12,308 nucleotides of DNA from assembly GCA_937138955.1 (NCBI GenBank), contig CAKZPJ010000169.1, forward strand, positions 1 through 12,308, written 5' to 3'. The position numbers and the translations under genes were made by a program. The notes under the pieces are model-generated. The model did not search any database. It saw only the letters and a program-made list of their open reading frames with translations, and was not told the DNA's origin. This DNA is from an uncultured Flammeovirgaceae bacterium (GTDB taxonomy: Bacteria > Bacteroidota > Bacteroidia > Cytophagales > Cyclobacteriaceae). Position 1 is the stretch's first letter. The number at the start of each line of letters is the position of its first letter. Positions 6,365 to 12,155 of the stretch are shown one piece after another.

Positions 6365-7693
6365 ATGCTCACCCTTTTGATCATTCTGCTGGCCCTAGCA
6401 TTCATCATTTTAGCTATTATTAAGTTTGACATTCATCCGTTTCTGGCACTACTGGTGGGGGCAATTATGTACGGGCTATTATCCGGAATGTCGCCCGAAC
6501 TGATTGTGCAGTCTATCTCCGAGGGCTTCGGCGGAGTGTTGGGTAGCATTGGGTTGTTGATTCTGCTAGGCGTAATTATCGGCACCTTTTTGGAGAAAAC
6601 CGGTGGGGCGTTTGTCATCGCTCAAAAGATACTGGCTTGGATTGGGGAGAAGTCAGTCATGCTAGCCATGATGATTACCGGCTACATTTTATCCATTCCG
6701 GTGTTTGGGGATAGTACTTTCATTATGCTTAATCCCATTAATAAATCTTTATCATTTAAAGGTAAACTTCCTTTCGCTGCTACGACCATCGCCCTAACAA
6801 TGGGTATTACGGCCAGCCATTCGCTAGTACCTCCCACTCCGGGACCCATTGCTGCCGCCGGAATTTTGGATGCTGATTTAGGCATGGTAATCTTCTGGGG
6901 TTTGATTATTAGCTTGAGCTCGCTCGTTCCTTGCTTTTTTTACGCCAAATACTTTGCCTCCCGGATCAACCTTATTCCGCAGTTTGCCGAAGAAGAGAAG
7001 ACTACCGAAGAAAAGAAGTATCCTTCCCTCGGAAAATGCTTTCTGCCAATCATCATTCCCCTACTTTTGATTGTCCTAAATTCTGTTGCGAAGTACCCTA
7101 CTCAGCCTTTCGGAGAAAATACTTTTACTGCTGTTCTATCCTTTCTGGGTAGTCCGGTGATCGCACTGCTGATCGGGGCATTTTTATCATTTATGCTGCC
7201 AGCCAAGTTTGATAAGTCGCTGCTGTCAGCCAGTGGCTGGTTCGGCGAAGCGATTGTTATCGCTGCTCCGGTTATTCTAATTACCGGGGCCGGAGGAGTT
7301 TTCGGTAAGATGCTTCAGAACTCCGGCATTGCCGATTTGGTAAGTGATAGTATCAGCGGAGGTAATTTAAGCTTATTCTTACCCTTTCTCATGGCACTGG
7401 CGTTGAAGGGAGCTCAAGGTTCTTCTACGGTTGCTCTAGTCACTACTGCTTCCATTGTTGCCCCTTTGCTACCTTCGTTAGGGCTAGATACACCTACACT
7501 GCGAGTATTTACCGTATTGGCGACCGGAGCCGGAGCCACCGCACCATCGCACGCCAACGACAGTTTCTTCTGGGCTATGACTCAGCTCACCGGCATGAAT
7601 ATCAAGCAGGGTTATCAATCGCACAGCGTAGGAACCCTTATTCTCGCCACTACCGCGATAAGTCTTATCTTTTTGATTACTACGTTTATTTGA
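6365..7693 (+). CDS. GntP family permease (gluconate/glycerate type proton symporter)
   Basis: The 442-residue protein is a polytopic inner-membrane carrier with about 12-14 hydrophobic segments, starting directly with LTLLIILLALAFIILAIIKF. It has the GntP family landmarks: GDSTFIMLNP at residues 115-124, VPPTPGPIAAAGIL at 155-168, LKGAQGSSTVAL at 347-358, and HANDSFFWAMTQLTG at 396-410. The length is normal for GntP (about 440). GntP members take up sugar acids such as gluconate, glycerate or related hydroxy acids with protons. No kinase or dehydrogenase sits beside it, so the substrate is open. The gene is visibly richer in G and C than the genes to its right, which suits a resident gene at the edge of an acquired region. 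A short cytoplasmic loop rich in Glu, Lys and Thr lies around residues 207-220. Confidence 0.92.
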   Translation: MLTLLIILLALAFIILAIIKFDIHPFLALLVGAIMYGLLSGMSPELIVQSISEGFGGVLGSIGLLILLGVIIGTFLEKTGGAFVIAQKILAWIGEKSVMLAMMITGYILSIPVFGDSTFIMLNPINKSLSFKGKLPFAATTIALTMGITASHSLVPPTPGPIAAAGILDADLGMVIFWGLIISLSSLVPCFFYAKYFASRINLIPQFAEEEKTTEEKKYPSLGKCFLPIIIPLLLIVLNSVAKYPTQPFGENTFTAVLSFLGSPVIALLIGAFLSFMLPAKFDKSLLSASGWFGEAIVIAAPVILITGAGGVFGKMLQNSGIADLVSDSISGGNLSLFLPFLMALALKGAQGSSTVALVTTASIVAPLLPSLGLDTPTLRVFTVLATGAGATAPSHANDSFFWAMTQLTGMNIKQGYQSHSVGTLILATTAISLIFLITTFI

Positions 7694-7737
7694 TATGAGG
7701 GACAGGTTTACTCAGAATCGCGCTTATTATCATTGGT

Positions 7738-7776
7738 AACGGCCAACGCGAGCCGTCAGGCCGACTGGTTGGCGTT
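7738..7776. terminator. Strong hairpin 45 bases after the permease gene
   Basis: AACG-G-CCAAC (7738-7747) pairs with GTTGG-CGTT (7768-7776), giving nine base pairs with one bulged G. A GC-rich loop with a short internal GTC/GAC pairing lies between the arms. It may end the permease transcript, but only a short TTT follows, so it is not an ideal intrinsic terminator. The same bases also form the left arm of the attC-like element described at 7741-7863. Confidence 0.4.
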
Positions 7777-7863
7777 TAACTTTGAAGTTCGCAATTTCCG
7801 TGCTCAGTGCAACTAACTCTCTAGCTCATTTTTGCTAGGTTTGTCGGCTGCATTTTGTTAGGC
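7741..7863. repeat. attC-like element, left border of the cassette array
   Basis: The right end is GTTAGGC (7857-7863), a perfect match to the integron core GTTRRRY, preceded by the arm GTCGGCTGCA (7843-7852) with a four-base spacer. Candidate left arms are GGCCAAC (7741-7747, one base off RYYYAAC) followed by AGCCGTC (7751-7757). The latter pairs with GTCGGCT at six of seven positions. An inner CTAGC/GCTAG hairpin lies at 7821-7838. The right core is well supported because it is repeated in inverted form at 8401-8413. The left boundary is weak and may overlap a terminator of the permease gene. Confidence 0.4.
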
Positions 7864-7874
7864 GGCGTTTTCCA

Positions 7875-8176
7875 TCAATCAAATATAGAGTCTTCGCTTA
7901 AAGGCTGTAAGCTATTATGGACAGCTAAGATGTCAATCTGATCCTCCGAAACCACATGATAAATAATCCGATAGTTCTTGTAAATCAATTCTCTAATCTC
8001 CGTCTTTCCAATTCTGGAACCATTCTACCTATCTGAGGATATTGTTCCAAATTATCCGCCTTTTCAAAAATCTTATCAGTCAGTTGTTCGGCATATTTTT
8101 CTGATCGTGGTCGGTAATATTCCCGAATCTCATAGATATCCTCAATGGCCTGGCGGGTCCAGTTTATTTTGACCAT
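7875..8176 (-). pseudogene. RelE/ParE family toxin, frameshifted
   Basis: From the ATG at 8176 the open frame encodes 63 residues typical of a ParE/RelE toxin N-terminus (INWTRQAIEDIYEIREYY, then YPQIGRMVPEL) and then stops after RRRLEN. In another frame the rest of the toxin continues without a gap: GKTEIRELIYKNYRIIYHVV, then DILAVHNSLQPL, ending at a TGA at 7875-7877. Joining the two gives about 100 residues, the normal ParE length, if one base is restored right after PEL (around 8015-8020 on the plus strand). A one-base deletion, a sequencing error or a frameshifting site could explain this. No slippery heptamer or long homopolymer is present, so a mutation is the simplest reading. Intact relatives bind gyrase or act as ribosome-dependent nucleases. 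The gene overlaps the antitoxin gene by 13 bases. Confidence 0.85.
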
Positions 8177-8346
8177 TGCTTCAACATTTCTTTGGCTTCC
8201 TGAGTAGAATAGACTTCTCCTTTTTTAGATTGCTCTAATCCCATTTCAATCTTTTGCAGTAAGATCAATTTATCCATCAACTCATCAATGGAAAACTGAT
8301 CAGGCATATCTTTTAAGCTATTAATGACTTGATCTTTGGTTACCAT
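8164..8346 (-). CDS. Antitoxin of the RelE/ParE-type pair
   Basis: This 60-residue protein is acidic-to-basic, helical and lies immediately upstream of the ParE-like toxin with a 13-base overlap, the standard antitoxin-first order. The chain reads as two helical halves: VINSLKDMPDQFSIDELMDKLILLQKIE, then a linker and a C-terminal tail with EAKEMLKQWSK that would wrap the toxin. Family relatives of this size are annotated as addiction module antitoxins partnered with RelE/ParE toxins. No classical DNA-binding motif is obvious. A perfect 12-base palindrome 24 bases upstream of its ATG suggests it binds its own promoter (inference). Its toxin is frameshifted, so the antitoxin may persist for autoregulation or for neutralising a related toxin elsewhere. 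Confidence 0.78.
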   Translation of the reverse strand: MVTKDQVINSLKDMPDQFSIDELMDKLILLQKIEMGLEQSKKGEVYSTQEAKEMLKQWSK

Positions 8347-8369
8347 AATTCATCTTTTTACCAATATAC

Positions 8370-8381
8370 GAAGAATTCTTC
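8370..8381. promoter_or_regulatory. Palindrome upstream of the RelE/ParE antitoxin gene, candidate operator
   Basis: GAAGAATTCTTC is a perfect 12-base palindrome 24 bases before the antitoxin ATG (8346, minus strand). That position fits an autoregulatory operator over the promoter. A TATATTGG (8368-8361, minus strand), one base off the Bacteroidetes -7 consensus, lies next to it. Confidence 0.4.
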
Positions 8382-8400
8382 TTGCAGATTGTTCAAGTTT

Positions 8401-8513
8401 AACGCCGCCTAACGATCAGCTAAGCACAGTCGGCTCAGCCTTTCAAATGTATCTGATTCAAATGCTCTTTGCAAGCAACTAAGTAAGCCGATTGAGCTTA
8501 GCGCCTGTTAGCG
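8401..8513. repeat. attC-like imperfect hairpin at the junction of the two cassettes
   Basis: R''-like box GCCTAAC (8407-8413) fits RYYYAAC. Spacer GATCA follows, then GCTAAGC (8419-8425), which pairs perfectly with GCTTAGC (8496-8502). TCGGCT (8430-8435) pairs with AGCCGA (8486-8491). Spacer GCCT then leads to GTTAG (8507-8511), which pairs with CTAAC (8409-8413). The two spacers differ by one base and single mismatches interrupt the stem, as in attC sites. The central 50 bases (8436-8485) are unpaired and contain two copies of TTCAAATG. The right core GTTAGCG departs from GTTRRRY at two positions. The length of about 113 bases is within the known attC range. Confidence 0.6.
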
Positions 8514-8542
8514 ATAGTTTTTCTTGATCTATTAAACCAATA

Positions 8543-8580
8543 ATTGTATATTTACGTCTATATGTATGTAAAATTACAAT
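8543..8580. promoter_or_regulatory. Inverted repeat directly upstream of the Xre antitoxin gene, candidate operator
   Basis: ATTGTATATTTAC (8543-8555) and GTAAAATTACAAT (8568-8580) are complementary at 11 of 13 positions, with a 12-base centre. The right arm ends one base before the ATG at 8582. Xre-type antitoxins usually repress their own promoter, so this is the likely operator. A promoter -7-like TATATTTA lies inside the left arm. Confidence 0.5.
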
Positions 8581-8581
8581 T

Positions 8582-9082
8582 ATGAGTGAAAAATTAATAA
8601 GTAAAAAAATAACCAAAAGGCGAGGGAGTAAAGTTGCTGTTGCTCCCAAAAGAGGAAAAGTAAAGCGATTCTCTAAGTTTTCACCTGCTTGGGTTGTTGT
8701 TCATTCAAAAGATGCTCCAGGATACAATTTAGAGCTAATTAATCGCATTCGAGTTGGTGTTAAAAAATCAGACTGGAAAGACTTAATTGTAAAAATTGGT
8801 CATTCTGAAAAAGACTTAGAGCATGTACTTCCGGCATCTATTAGTAGTATGCAGAAGAAGACAGTATATGGAAAAGAAACATCCGAGAGAATTTATGAAT
8901 TAGCTAAGTTATATAGTTTGGGGTATGAAGTTTTTGATTCAGAGGAAAGTTTCAAACAATGGCTTATGTCACCATCTAAATCACTTGGCGGTAAAAAACC
9001 ATTTGAATTACTTGATAGCAGTTTTGGGTTCCAAGTGGTCGAAAACGAGATCGTACGCATTCAATATAATGTGTATAGTTGA
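8582..9082 (+). CDS. Xre/MbcA/ParS-type antitoxin (DUF2384) of a RES toxin pair
   Basis: The 166-residue protein has the layout of an antitoxin for RES toxins. An unstructured Lys/Arg-rich head covers residues 1-30. A helical Xre-like region covers roughly 48-110 (INRIRVGVKKSDWKDLIVKI, then EKDLEHVLPASISSMQKK), and a DUF2384 toxin-binding domain closes the chain (SLGYEVFDSEESFKQWL, then LGGKKPFELLDSSFG at 135-149). The C-terminal residues of such antitoxins enter the toxin active site. The stop codon overlaps the toxin start (TGATG), so the pair is translationally coupled. A large inverted repeat right in front of the gene is a plausible operator. The gene is AT-rich compared with the permease region. 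It lies within the second cassette-like segment, on the strand opposite to the ParE pair. Confidence 0.88.
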   Translation: MSEKLISKKITKRRGSKVAVAPKRGKVKRFSKFSPAWVVVHSKDAPGYNLELINRIRVGVKKSDWKDLIVKIGHSEKDLEHVLPASISSMQKKTVYGKETSERIYELAKLYSLGYEVFDSEESFKQWLMSPSKSLGGKKPFELLDSSFGFQVVENEIVRIQYNVYS

Positions 9083-9549
9083 TGTTTTTATACAGGGTTG
9101 CAAACGTGAAGTATAAAGATTCTACTTTGTCAGGGATAGGTGCAGAAAAAGTTGGAGGTAGATGGAATGAAGTGGGCACAAGAGCCGTATATTGTTCAGA
9201 GAATATCTCTCTAGCGCTTTTAGAATATTATGTTCATTCAGAAAACATCGCAACCCTTCCAAAGAAGATTTTGGTTGCCAAGATTGAAATACCTGATGAC
9301 TTTGAAATTGAAAAATTAGACGATCTACCCGAAAAGTGGGATCAATATCCATACTCATCCAAAACAACTTCAGTTTTTACTGGTTTAGCAAAAAGTCGAG
9401 ATTTTTTTGCTCTTAAAGTCCCTTCTACAATTGTAGGGATGGAACATAACTATATTCTAAATCCTTTATACAAAGATTTTGGAAAAGTTACAATTATCGA
9501 GTTTTTCGACTTACCAATAGATCCTAGATTAAAGGAAAGCGAGCATTAA
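9082..9549 (+). CDS. RES domain toxin (NAD+ phosphorylase family)
   Basis: The protein is 155 residues when started at the ATG at 9082, whose A is the last base of the antitoxin stop. A TTG three bases earlier is less likely. It carries the RES signature: YRV near the start, SGIGAEKVGGRWNEVG at residues 17-32 with Arg27, AVYCSENISLALLEYYVH at 35-52 with Tyr37 and Glu48, and VPSTIV with Ser115, followed by NYILNPLY. These correspond to the Arg, Glu and Ser residues that name the family, so the toxin looks intact. Characterised RES toxins destroy cellular NAD+ by phosphorolysis and are neutralised by the cognate Xre/DUF2384 antitoxin, here encoded directly upstream. Roles in stress survival or phage defence are possible but not shown by the sequence. 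The gene converges on the SDR gene at 9627. Confidence 0.92.
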   Translation: MFLYRVANVKYKDSTLSGIGAEKVGGRWNEVGTRAVYCSENISLALLEYYVHSENIATLPKKILVAKIEIPDDFEIEKLDDLPEKWDQYPYSSKTTSVFTGLAKSRDFFALKVPSTIVGMEHNYILNPLYKDFGKVTIIEFFDLPIDPRLKESEH

Positions 9550-9555
9550 TTTAAT

Positions 9556-9622
9556 TATCGCTAACGGTTAGTATAAAAGCAGTAGCGAAGTAGAACGCAG
9601 ATGCTTTTGATTTTAAATATAC
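9556..9622. repeat. Right border of cassette 2: attC-like half site with hairpin, or bidirectional terminator
   Basis: TATCGCTAAC (9556-9565) is the exact reverse complement of 8507-8516. It is followed by a hairpin: AAAAGCA (9575-9581) pairs with TGCTTTT (9602-9608) over a 20-base loop, and GTATA (9571-9575) is complementary to TATAC (9618-9622). The element fits the R'' and L boxes of a second attC, but no GTTRRRY core follows, so the right end appears lost. The hairpin lies between two convergent genes and has A- and T-rich arms, so it could also serve as a terminator in both directions. Confidence 0.45.
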
Positions 9623-9626
9623 TGAA

Positions 9627-10553
9627 TTAATGGCAACAACGGTTCTGATTGACATCCAAACCGCTATTGATTTTATACATGTTGTGGTATCGTGATTTAA
9701 TTTTTTCAAGCCATTGTTTAGTTTTTCCTTTTACCTTTTTCTGAATTTCCTTATCGTAGGACTTTTTTGAAGACTTTACTATTTTCATTTTATGGTTGAC
9801 ATATAGAGCTGTTTTATCTTTTACTTCATCAGACGTTGAAAGGTAGATAGATGATTTTGCAGCTTTTTCTACAGACCCACCCACAGTCAGTTTCATTAAA
9901 GGGAATAATAACTTAAATGGAAATGGCAGATAGTTGGATGACATGGCATCGGTCATATTCGTTTTAGCTCCGCCCGGGTCAGCCGCGTATACTTTTACAC
10001 CCTCCTTGTGCCATTCCTCAGCAATTGAATAGTTCCACATCAGGTGCATCAACTTAGAGCTTCCATATGCTTTAAATGCATAAAAGCTCTTTTCGCTCTG
10101 AAGGTCATCAAAATCAATCTTACCAAAATGATGGCCCCCTGTGGTTAAAAATACCACTCGTGCATCGTTACTTTTTTGTAACAGTGGTTTTAGTTCGTTG
10201 GCTAATAAAGCAGGCATGATGTGATTGATGGCCAAATGTGCCTCAAAACCATCTTTGGTTATTTTCTTCTCGTCAGAAAGAAGGCCTGCGTTGTTAATTA
10301 AAACATCTAATTTCTCTATTTTAGAATGGATCTGCTTCACAAGTTCCAAAACAGAATGAGCATCAGACATATCGGCTAGTAAATAGTCCACTTTAGCATC
10401 CTTGGCAATTTTTTCTAATTCGGATTTGGCATTTTCTGCTTTCAACCGCTCTCGACCTGTAATAATCAGACGATGACCTTTTTCTATCAGCCCTTTGGCT
10501 GTAGCATAGCCTATTCCGGAAGTGGCTCCGGTAATTAAAATATTTTTTTTCAT
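9627..10553 (-). CDS. SDR family NAD(P)-dependent oxidoreductase
   Basis: The 308-residue protein is a classical-type SDR similar to retinol dehydrogenase-like members: GATSGIG at residues 9-15, LADMSD at 59-64, INNAG at 86-90, the helix Asn110, and YGSSK with Tyr163 and Lys167, then DPGGAKTNM at 192-200. The usual catalytic Ser of the SS pair is replaced by Thr-Thr (137-138), which may keep the hydroxyl. It reduces or oxidises a carbonyl or alcohol with NAD(P)H; the substrate is unknown. The last 45 residues are very basic (KSSKKSYDKEIQKKVKGKTK) and end in an odd NRCCH, right at the border of the cassette array. The start codon lies 4 bases after the flavoprotein stop, so it is the last gene of the tetR operon. 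Confidence 0.88.
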   Translation of the reverse strand: MKKNILITGATSGIGYATAKGLIEKGHRLIITGRERLKAENAKSELEKIAKDAKVDYLLADMSDAHSVLELVKQIHSKIEKLDVLINNAGLLSDEKKITKDGFEAHLAINHIMPALLANELKPLLQKSNDARVVFLTTGGHHFGKIDFDDLQSEKSFYAFKAYGSSKLMHLMWNYSIAEEWHKEGVKVYAADPGGAKTNMTDAMSSNYLPFPFKLLFPLMKLTVGGSVEKAAKSSIYLSTSDEVKDKTALYVNHKMKIVKSSKKSYDKEIQKKVKGKTKQWLEKIKSRYHNMYKINSGLDVNQNRCCH

Positions 10554-10557
10554 AGTA

Positions 10558-11145
10558 TTAACTGTTTAAAAATGATTTCAAATTTTTTTGTATTGATTTC
10601 AGCATGTTGATTCTTTCTTCTTCAGAAATTTGTTGAACCGCGAGTAAGGTATGCGTATGAGTTTGAAAACCCATGAATTGTAGGATGCCTTTTTCCATGG
10701 TGTCTTTGGGTGCATCGGTTAAACCATATGCTGCATAAGCCTCAGGCGTATTTCCTCCGGTTTGTACTACAAATGCTTTTTTGCCTTTCATCATGGGCGT
10801 TACCCCTTCAGGGCCAAATGCAAATGAAAAACCATGAGTAAATACCCTGTCGATGTATCCTTTTAATATTGCGGGAGGCCCAAACCACCAAATGGGATAC
10901 ACAAATATCAATAAATCGGATTTAGTAATAAGTGATTGTTCATATTGAACATCTTCCAGTGAGCCTTTGCCAGTGAAAACCGAGCCTAGCTCGGCTCCCG
11001 AGAATACCGGGTCGAATTGAAGTTCATAAAGGTTTCTGAGATTGTATTCTAATGCATTCTTTTCAAGCTCTTCCCGGATAGTTTGAAGTAAACCCGCGTT
11101 AAAACTAGCCGGATTAGGATGAGCATATATTATTAAAACTTTCAT
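10558..11145 (-). CDS. NAD(P)H-dependent quinone oxidoreductase-like flavoprotein (flavodoxin-2 fold)
   Basis: The 195-residue protein belongs to the flavodoxin-like NAD(P)H dehydrogenase family that includes NQO1, MdaB and KefF. The phosphate-binding loop AHPNPASFN is at residues 8-16. The family hallmark YPIWWFGPPAILKGYIDRV is at 83-101, contacting the flavin, and QTGGN at 128-132 forms the second flavin loop. It probably carries FAD or FMN and reduces quinones or similar electrophiles by two electrons in the cytoplasm, which avoids radical formation. Position in a TetR-DoxX-SDR operon supports a role in redox or electrophile stress (inference). A palindrome almost identical to those before doxX and tetR lies immediately upstream of its start, and the SDR follows after 4 bases. 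Confidence 0.9.
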   Translation of the reverse strand: MKVLIIYAHPNPASFNAGLLQTIREELEKNALEYNLRNLYELQFDPVFSGAELGSVFTGKGSLEDVQYEQSLITKSDLLIFVYPIWWFGPPAILKGYIDRVFTHGFSFAFGPEGVTPMMKGKKAFVVQTGGNTPEAYAAYGLTDAPKDTMEKGILQFMGFQTHTHTLLAVQQISEEERINMLKSIQKNLKSFLNS

Positions 11146-11158
11146 ATTACAGTGTTAT
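11146..11158. promoter_or_regulatory. Candidate TetR operator before the flavoprotein gene
   Basis: ATTACAGTGTTAT differs by one base from the perfect palindrome ATAACAGTGTTAT found at 11560-11572. It abuts the flavoprotein start codon (11143-11145), and on the minus strand the preceding CTAAAATATAAC also matches the copy before the DoxX gene. Confidence 0.55.
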
Positions 11159-11177
11159 ATTTTAGTTTAAATTTTTT

Positions 11178-11561
11178 TTATGATACGTCATTTTTAGTTG
11201 ATGGAGTCTTCTTAAGCCAGCTGAGAAAAGAAGCAAGAACAAGAAGCAAAATGAAAAAAGCTGGCATGGCCATAGTAAATGCATCACCATGAGCCAGATG
11301 CGAATAAACGGCGCCAATACCATAAAAGAGAAATCCGGCATAAGCACCTGTTTTAAGGTGAGTGTTTTTTATAAATAAAATAGTTATTATCCCCAATATC
11401 TTAAGTACCCCGAATAATGGTAATAAATAAATTGGAAAGCCAAGTGCAGTAATACTTTGCACGATTGGTTCAGCTTGTATAATGTCGCCAATACCTGTAG
11501 CCATCATTTGGATCGATAGCAGAACAGTAGTTATCCAGTAAATCCATTTGTTTGTTTTCAT
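11178..11561 (-). CDS. DoxX-like family membrane protein
   Basis: The 127-residue product is a small integral membrane protein with four hydrophobic helices: WIYWITTVLLSIQMMATGIG near the start, FPIYLLPLFGVLKILGIITI, the Tyr/Gly-rich GAYAGFLFYGIGAVYSHLAHG, and MPAFFILLLVLASFLSWL. The four-helix pattern and the HLAHGD motif fit DoxX-like proteins, which often accompany NAD(P)H flavoproteins and TetR regulators in Bacteroidota. The function of this subfamily is poorly defined. Related DoxX proteins form quinol oxidase subunits or work in redox stress. It has no cytoplasmic domain. It starts 29 bases after the tetR stop, and the start codon itself is part of a palindrome, so repressor binding or an RNA hairpin could limit its expression. 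The next gene begins 32 bases downstream. Confidence 0.85.
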   Translation of the reverse strand: MKTNKWIYWITTVLLSIQMMATGIGDIIQAEPIVQSITALGFPIYLLPLFGVLKILGIITILFIKNTHLKTGAYAGFLFYGIGAVYSHLAHGDAFTMAMPAFFILLLVLASFLSWLKKTPSTKNDVS

Positions 11562-11572
11562 AACAGTGTTAT
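11560..11572. promoter_or_regulatory. Candidate TetR operator overlapping the DoxX gene start
   Basis: ATAACAGTGTTAT is a perfect palindrome around a central G. It includes two bases of the DoxX start codon (11559-11561, minus strand). In RNA the same bases could fold as AUAAC-ACU-GUUAU and partly hide the AUG. Confidence 0.6.
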
Positions 11573-11590
11573 ATTTTTAGGTAAAAAAAT

Positions 11591-12136
11591 TTATTCTATT
11601 CCTTTGATATAATTTTCTACAATCCCTCTTAAAACCTTAATTGCCTCCCTTTCTGTAATATCAAAGTTATTCTGTGCGATTAGTGTAAACCCATGAATCA
11701 TAGACCACCATCCTAAAAATAGTGCAGTGTTCATCCTTCCTGAAAGTTCCTCTATTAAATTACGCACAGGTTCACCGGCATTACTCAATGTTTCATGAGT
11801 AGCCCGTTTACAGGCAACACCATTTACTTGAAACATCAGTTCATAGTACCTTTGATGTGTTCTGGCAAAACTATAGTGAGCAATACATAAATTAATAAAT
11901 TGTTCTTTAGGCTCACTTACGTTAGAAATTGAGTTTATGTATTTTCTTTTAAGTAATCTAAAACCCCTTTTTTGGACTTCAACTAATAAATTCTCTTTGC
12001 TGCCAAATTCTGAATAGATCTTAATAGTACTATAGTTGATTCTTTTCGAAATTCCGCGTACAGAGGTGTTACCCCATCCAACTTCCTTAGCTAAACCAAT
12101 TGTAGCATCTAATATTTGATCTGTACTTACCTTCAT
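11591..12136 (-). CDS. TetR/AcrR family transcriptional regulator
   Basis: The 181-residue protein has an N-terminal TetR-type helix-turn-helix: ILDATIGLAKEVGWGNTSVRGISKRIN (residues 8-34), with the recognition helix around YSTIKIYSEFGSKENLL at 35-51. A helical ligand-binding domain follows, ending LRGIVENYIKGIE. The usual Y-x-H/Y-F-x-S-K-E motif appears as IYSEFGSKENLL. TetR proteins act as dimers that leave DNA when a small molecule binds the C-terminal domain; the inducer here is unknown. It is the first gene of a minus-strand operon with DoxX, flavoprotein and SDR genes. A palindrome over its own promoter and two close copies before the next two genes suggest that it represses the whole set, including itself. 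No ribosome binding site is obvious; the 5' leader is short. Confidence 0.9.
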   Translation of the reverse strand: MKVSTDQILDATIGLAKEVGWGNTSVRGISKRINYSTIKIYSEFGSKENLLVEVQKRGFRLLKRKYINSISNVSEPKEQFINLCIAHYSFARTHQRYYELMFQVNGVACKRATHETLSNAGEPVRNLIEELSGRMNTALFLGWWSMIHGFTLIAQNNFDITEREAIKVLRGIVENYIKGIE

Positions 12137-12155
12137 TTGTATTACTTGACGTTGA

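Larger units (their letters stand above)
7857..9565. mobile_element. Two toxin-antitoxin gene cassettes in an integron-like (CALIN-type) array
   Basis: Cassette 1 (about 7858-8507, 650 bp) is bounded by GTTAGGCGGCGTT (7857-7869) and its exact reverse complement AACGCCGCCTAAC (8401-8413). Cassette 2 (from about 8508) is bounded by GTTAGCGATA (8507-8516) and its exact reverse complement TATCGCTAAC (9556-9565). In integrons the first bases of a cassette are complementary to the R'' box of its own attC, because the two meet in the circular form. That rule is obeyed by both cassettes here, with different sequences in each. Both cassettes carry toxin-antitoxin genes, a common cargo of integrase-free attC arrays. 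No integrase is in the window. The inverted repeats are seen directly; the integron reading is inference. Confidence 0.6.

Noticed and set aside
8015..8030. Programmed ribosomal frameshift in the ParE toxin
   Set aside because: The overlap (CCAGAATTGGAAAGACGG) has no X-XXY-YYZ slippery heptamer and no clear downstream structure, so a plain indel is more likely.
7857..8413. Inverted repeats as terminal repeats of a MITE or transposon
   Set aside because: The two adjacent modules have different repeats, no target-site duplication is visible, and the junction forms a composite hairpin, which fits cassette ends better than transposon ends.
11162..11347. Short hydrophobic minus-strand frame overlapping the DoxX gene
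   Set aside because: It is an out-of-frame reading of the membrane-protein gene and has no start signal of its own.
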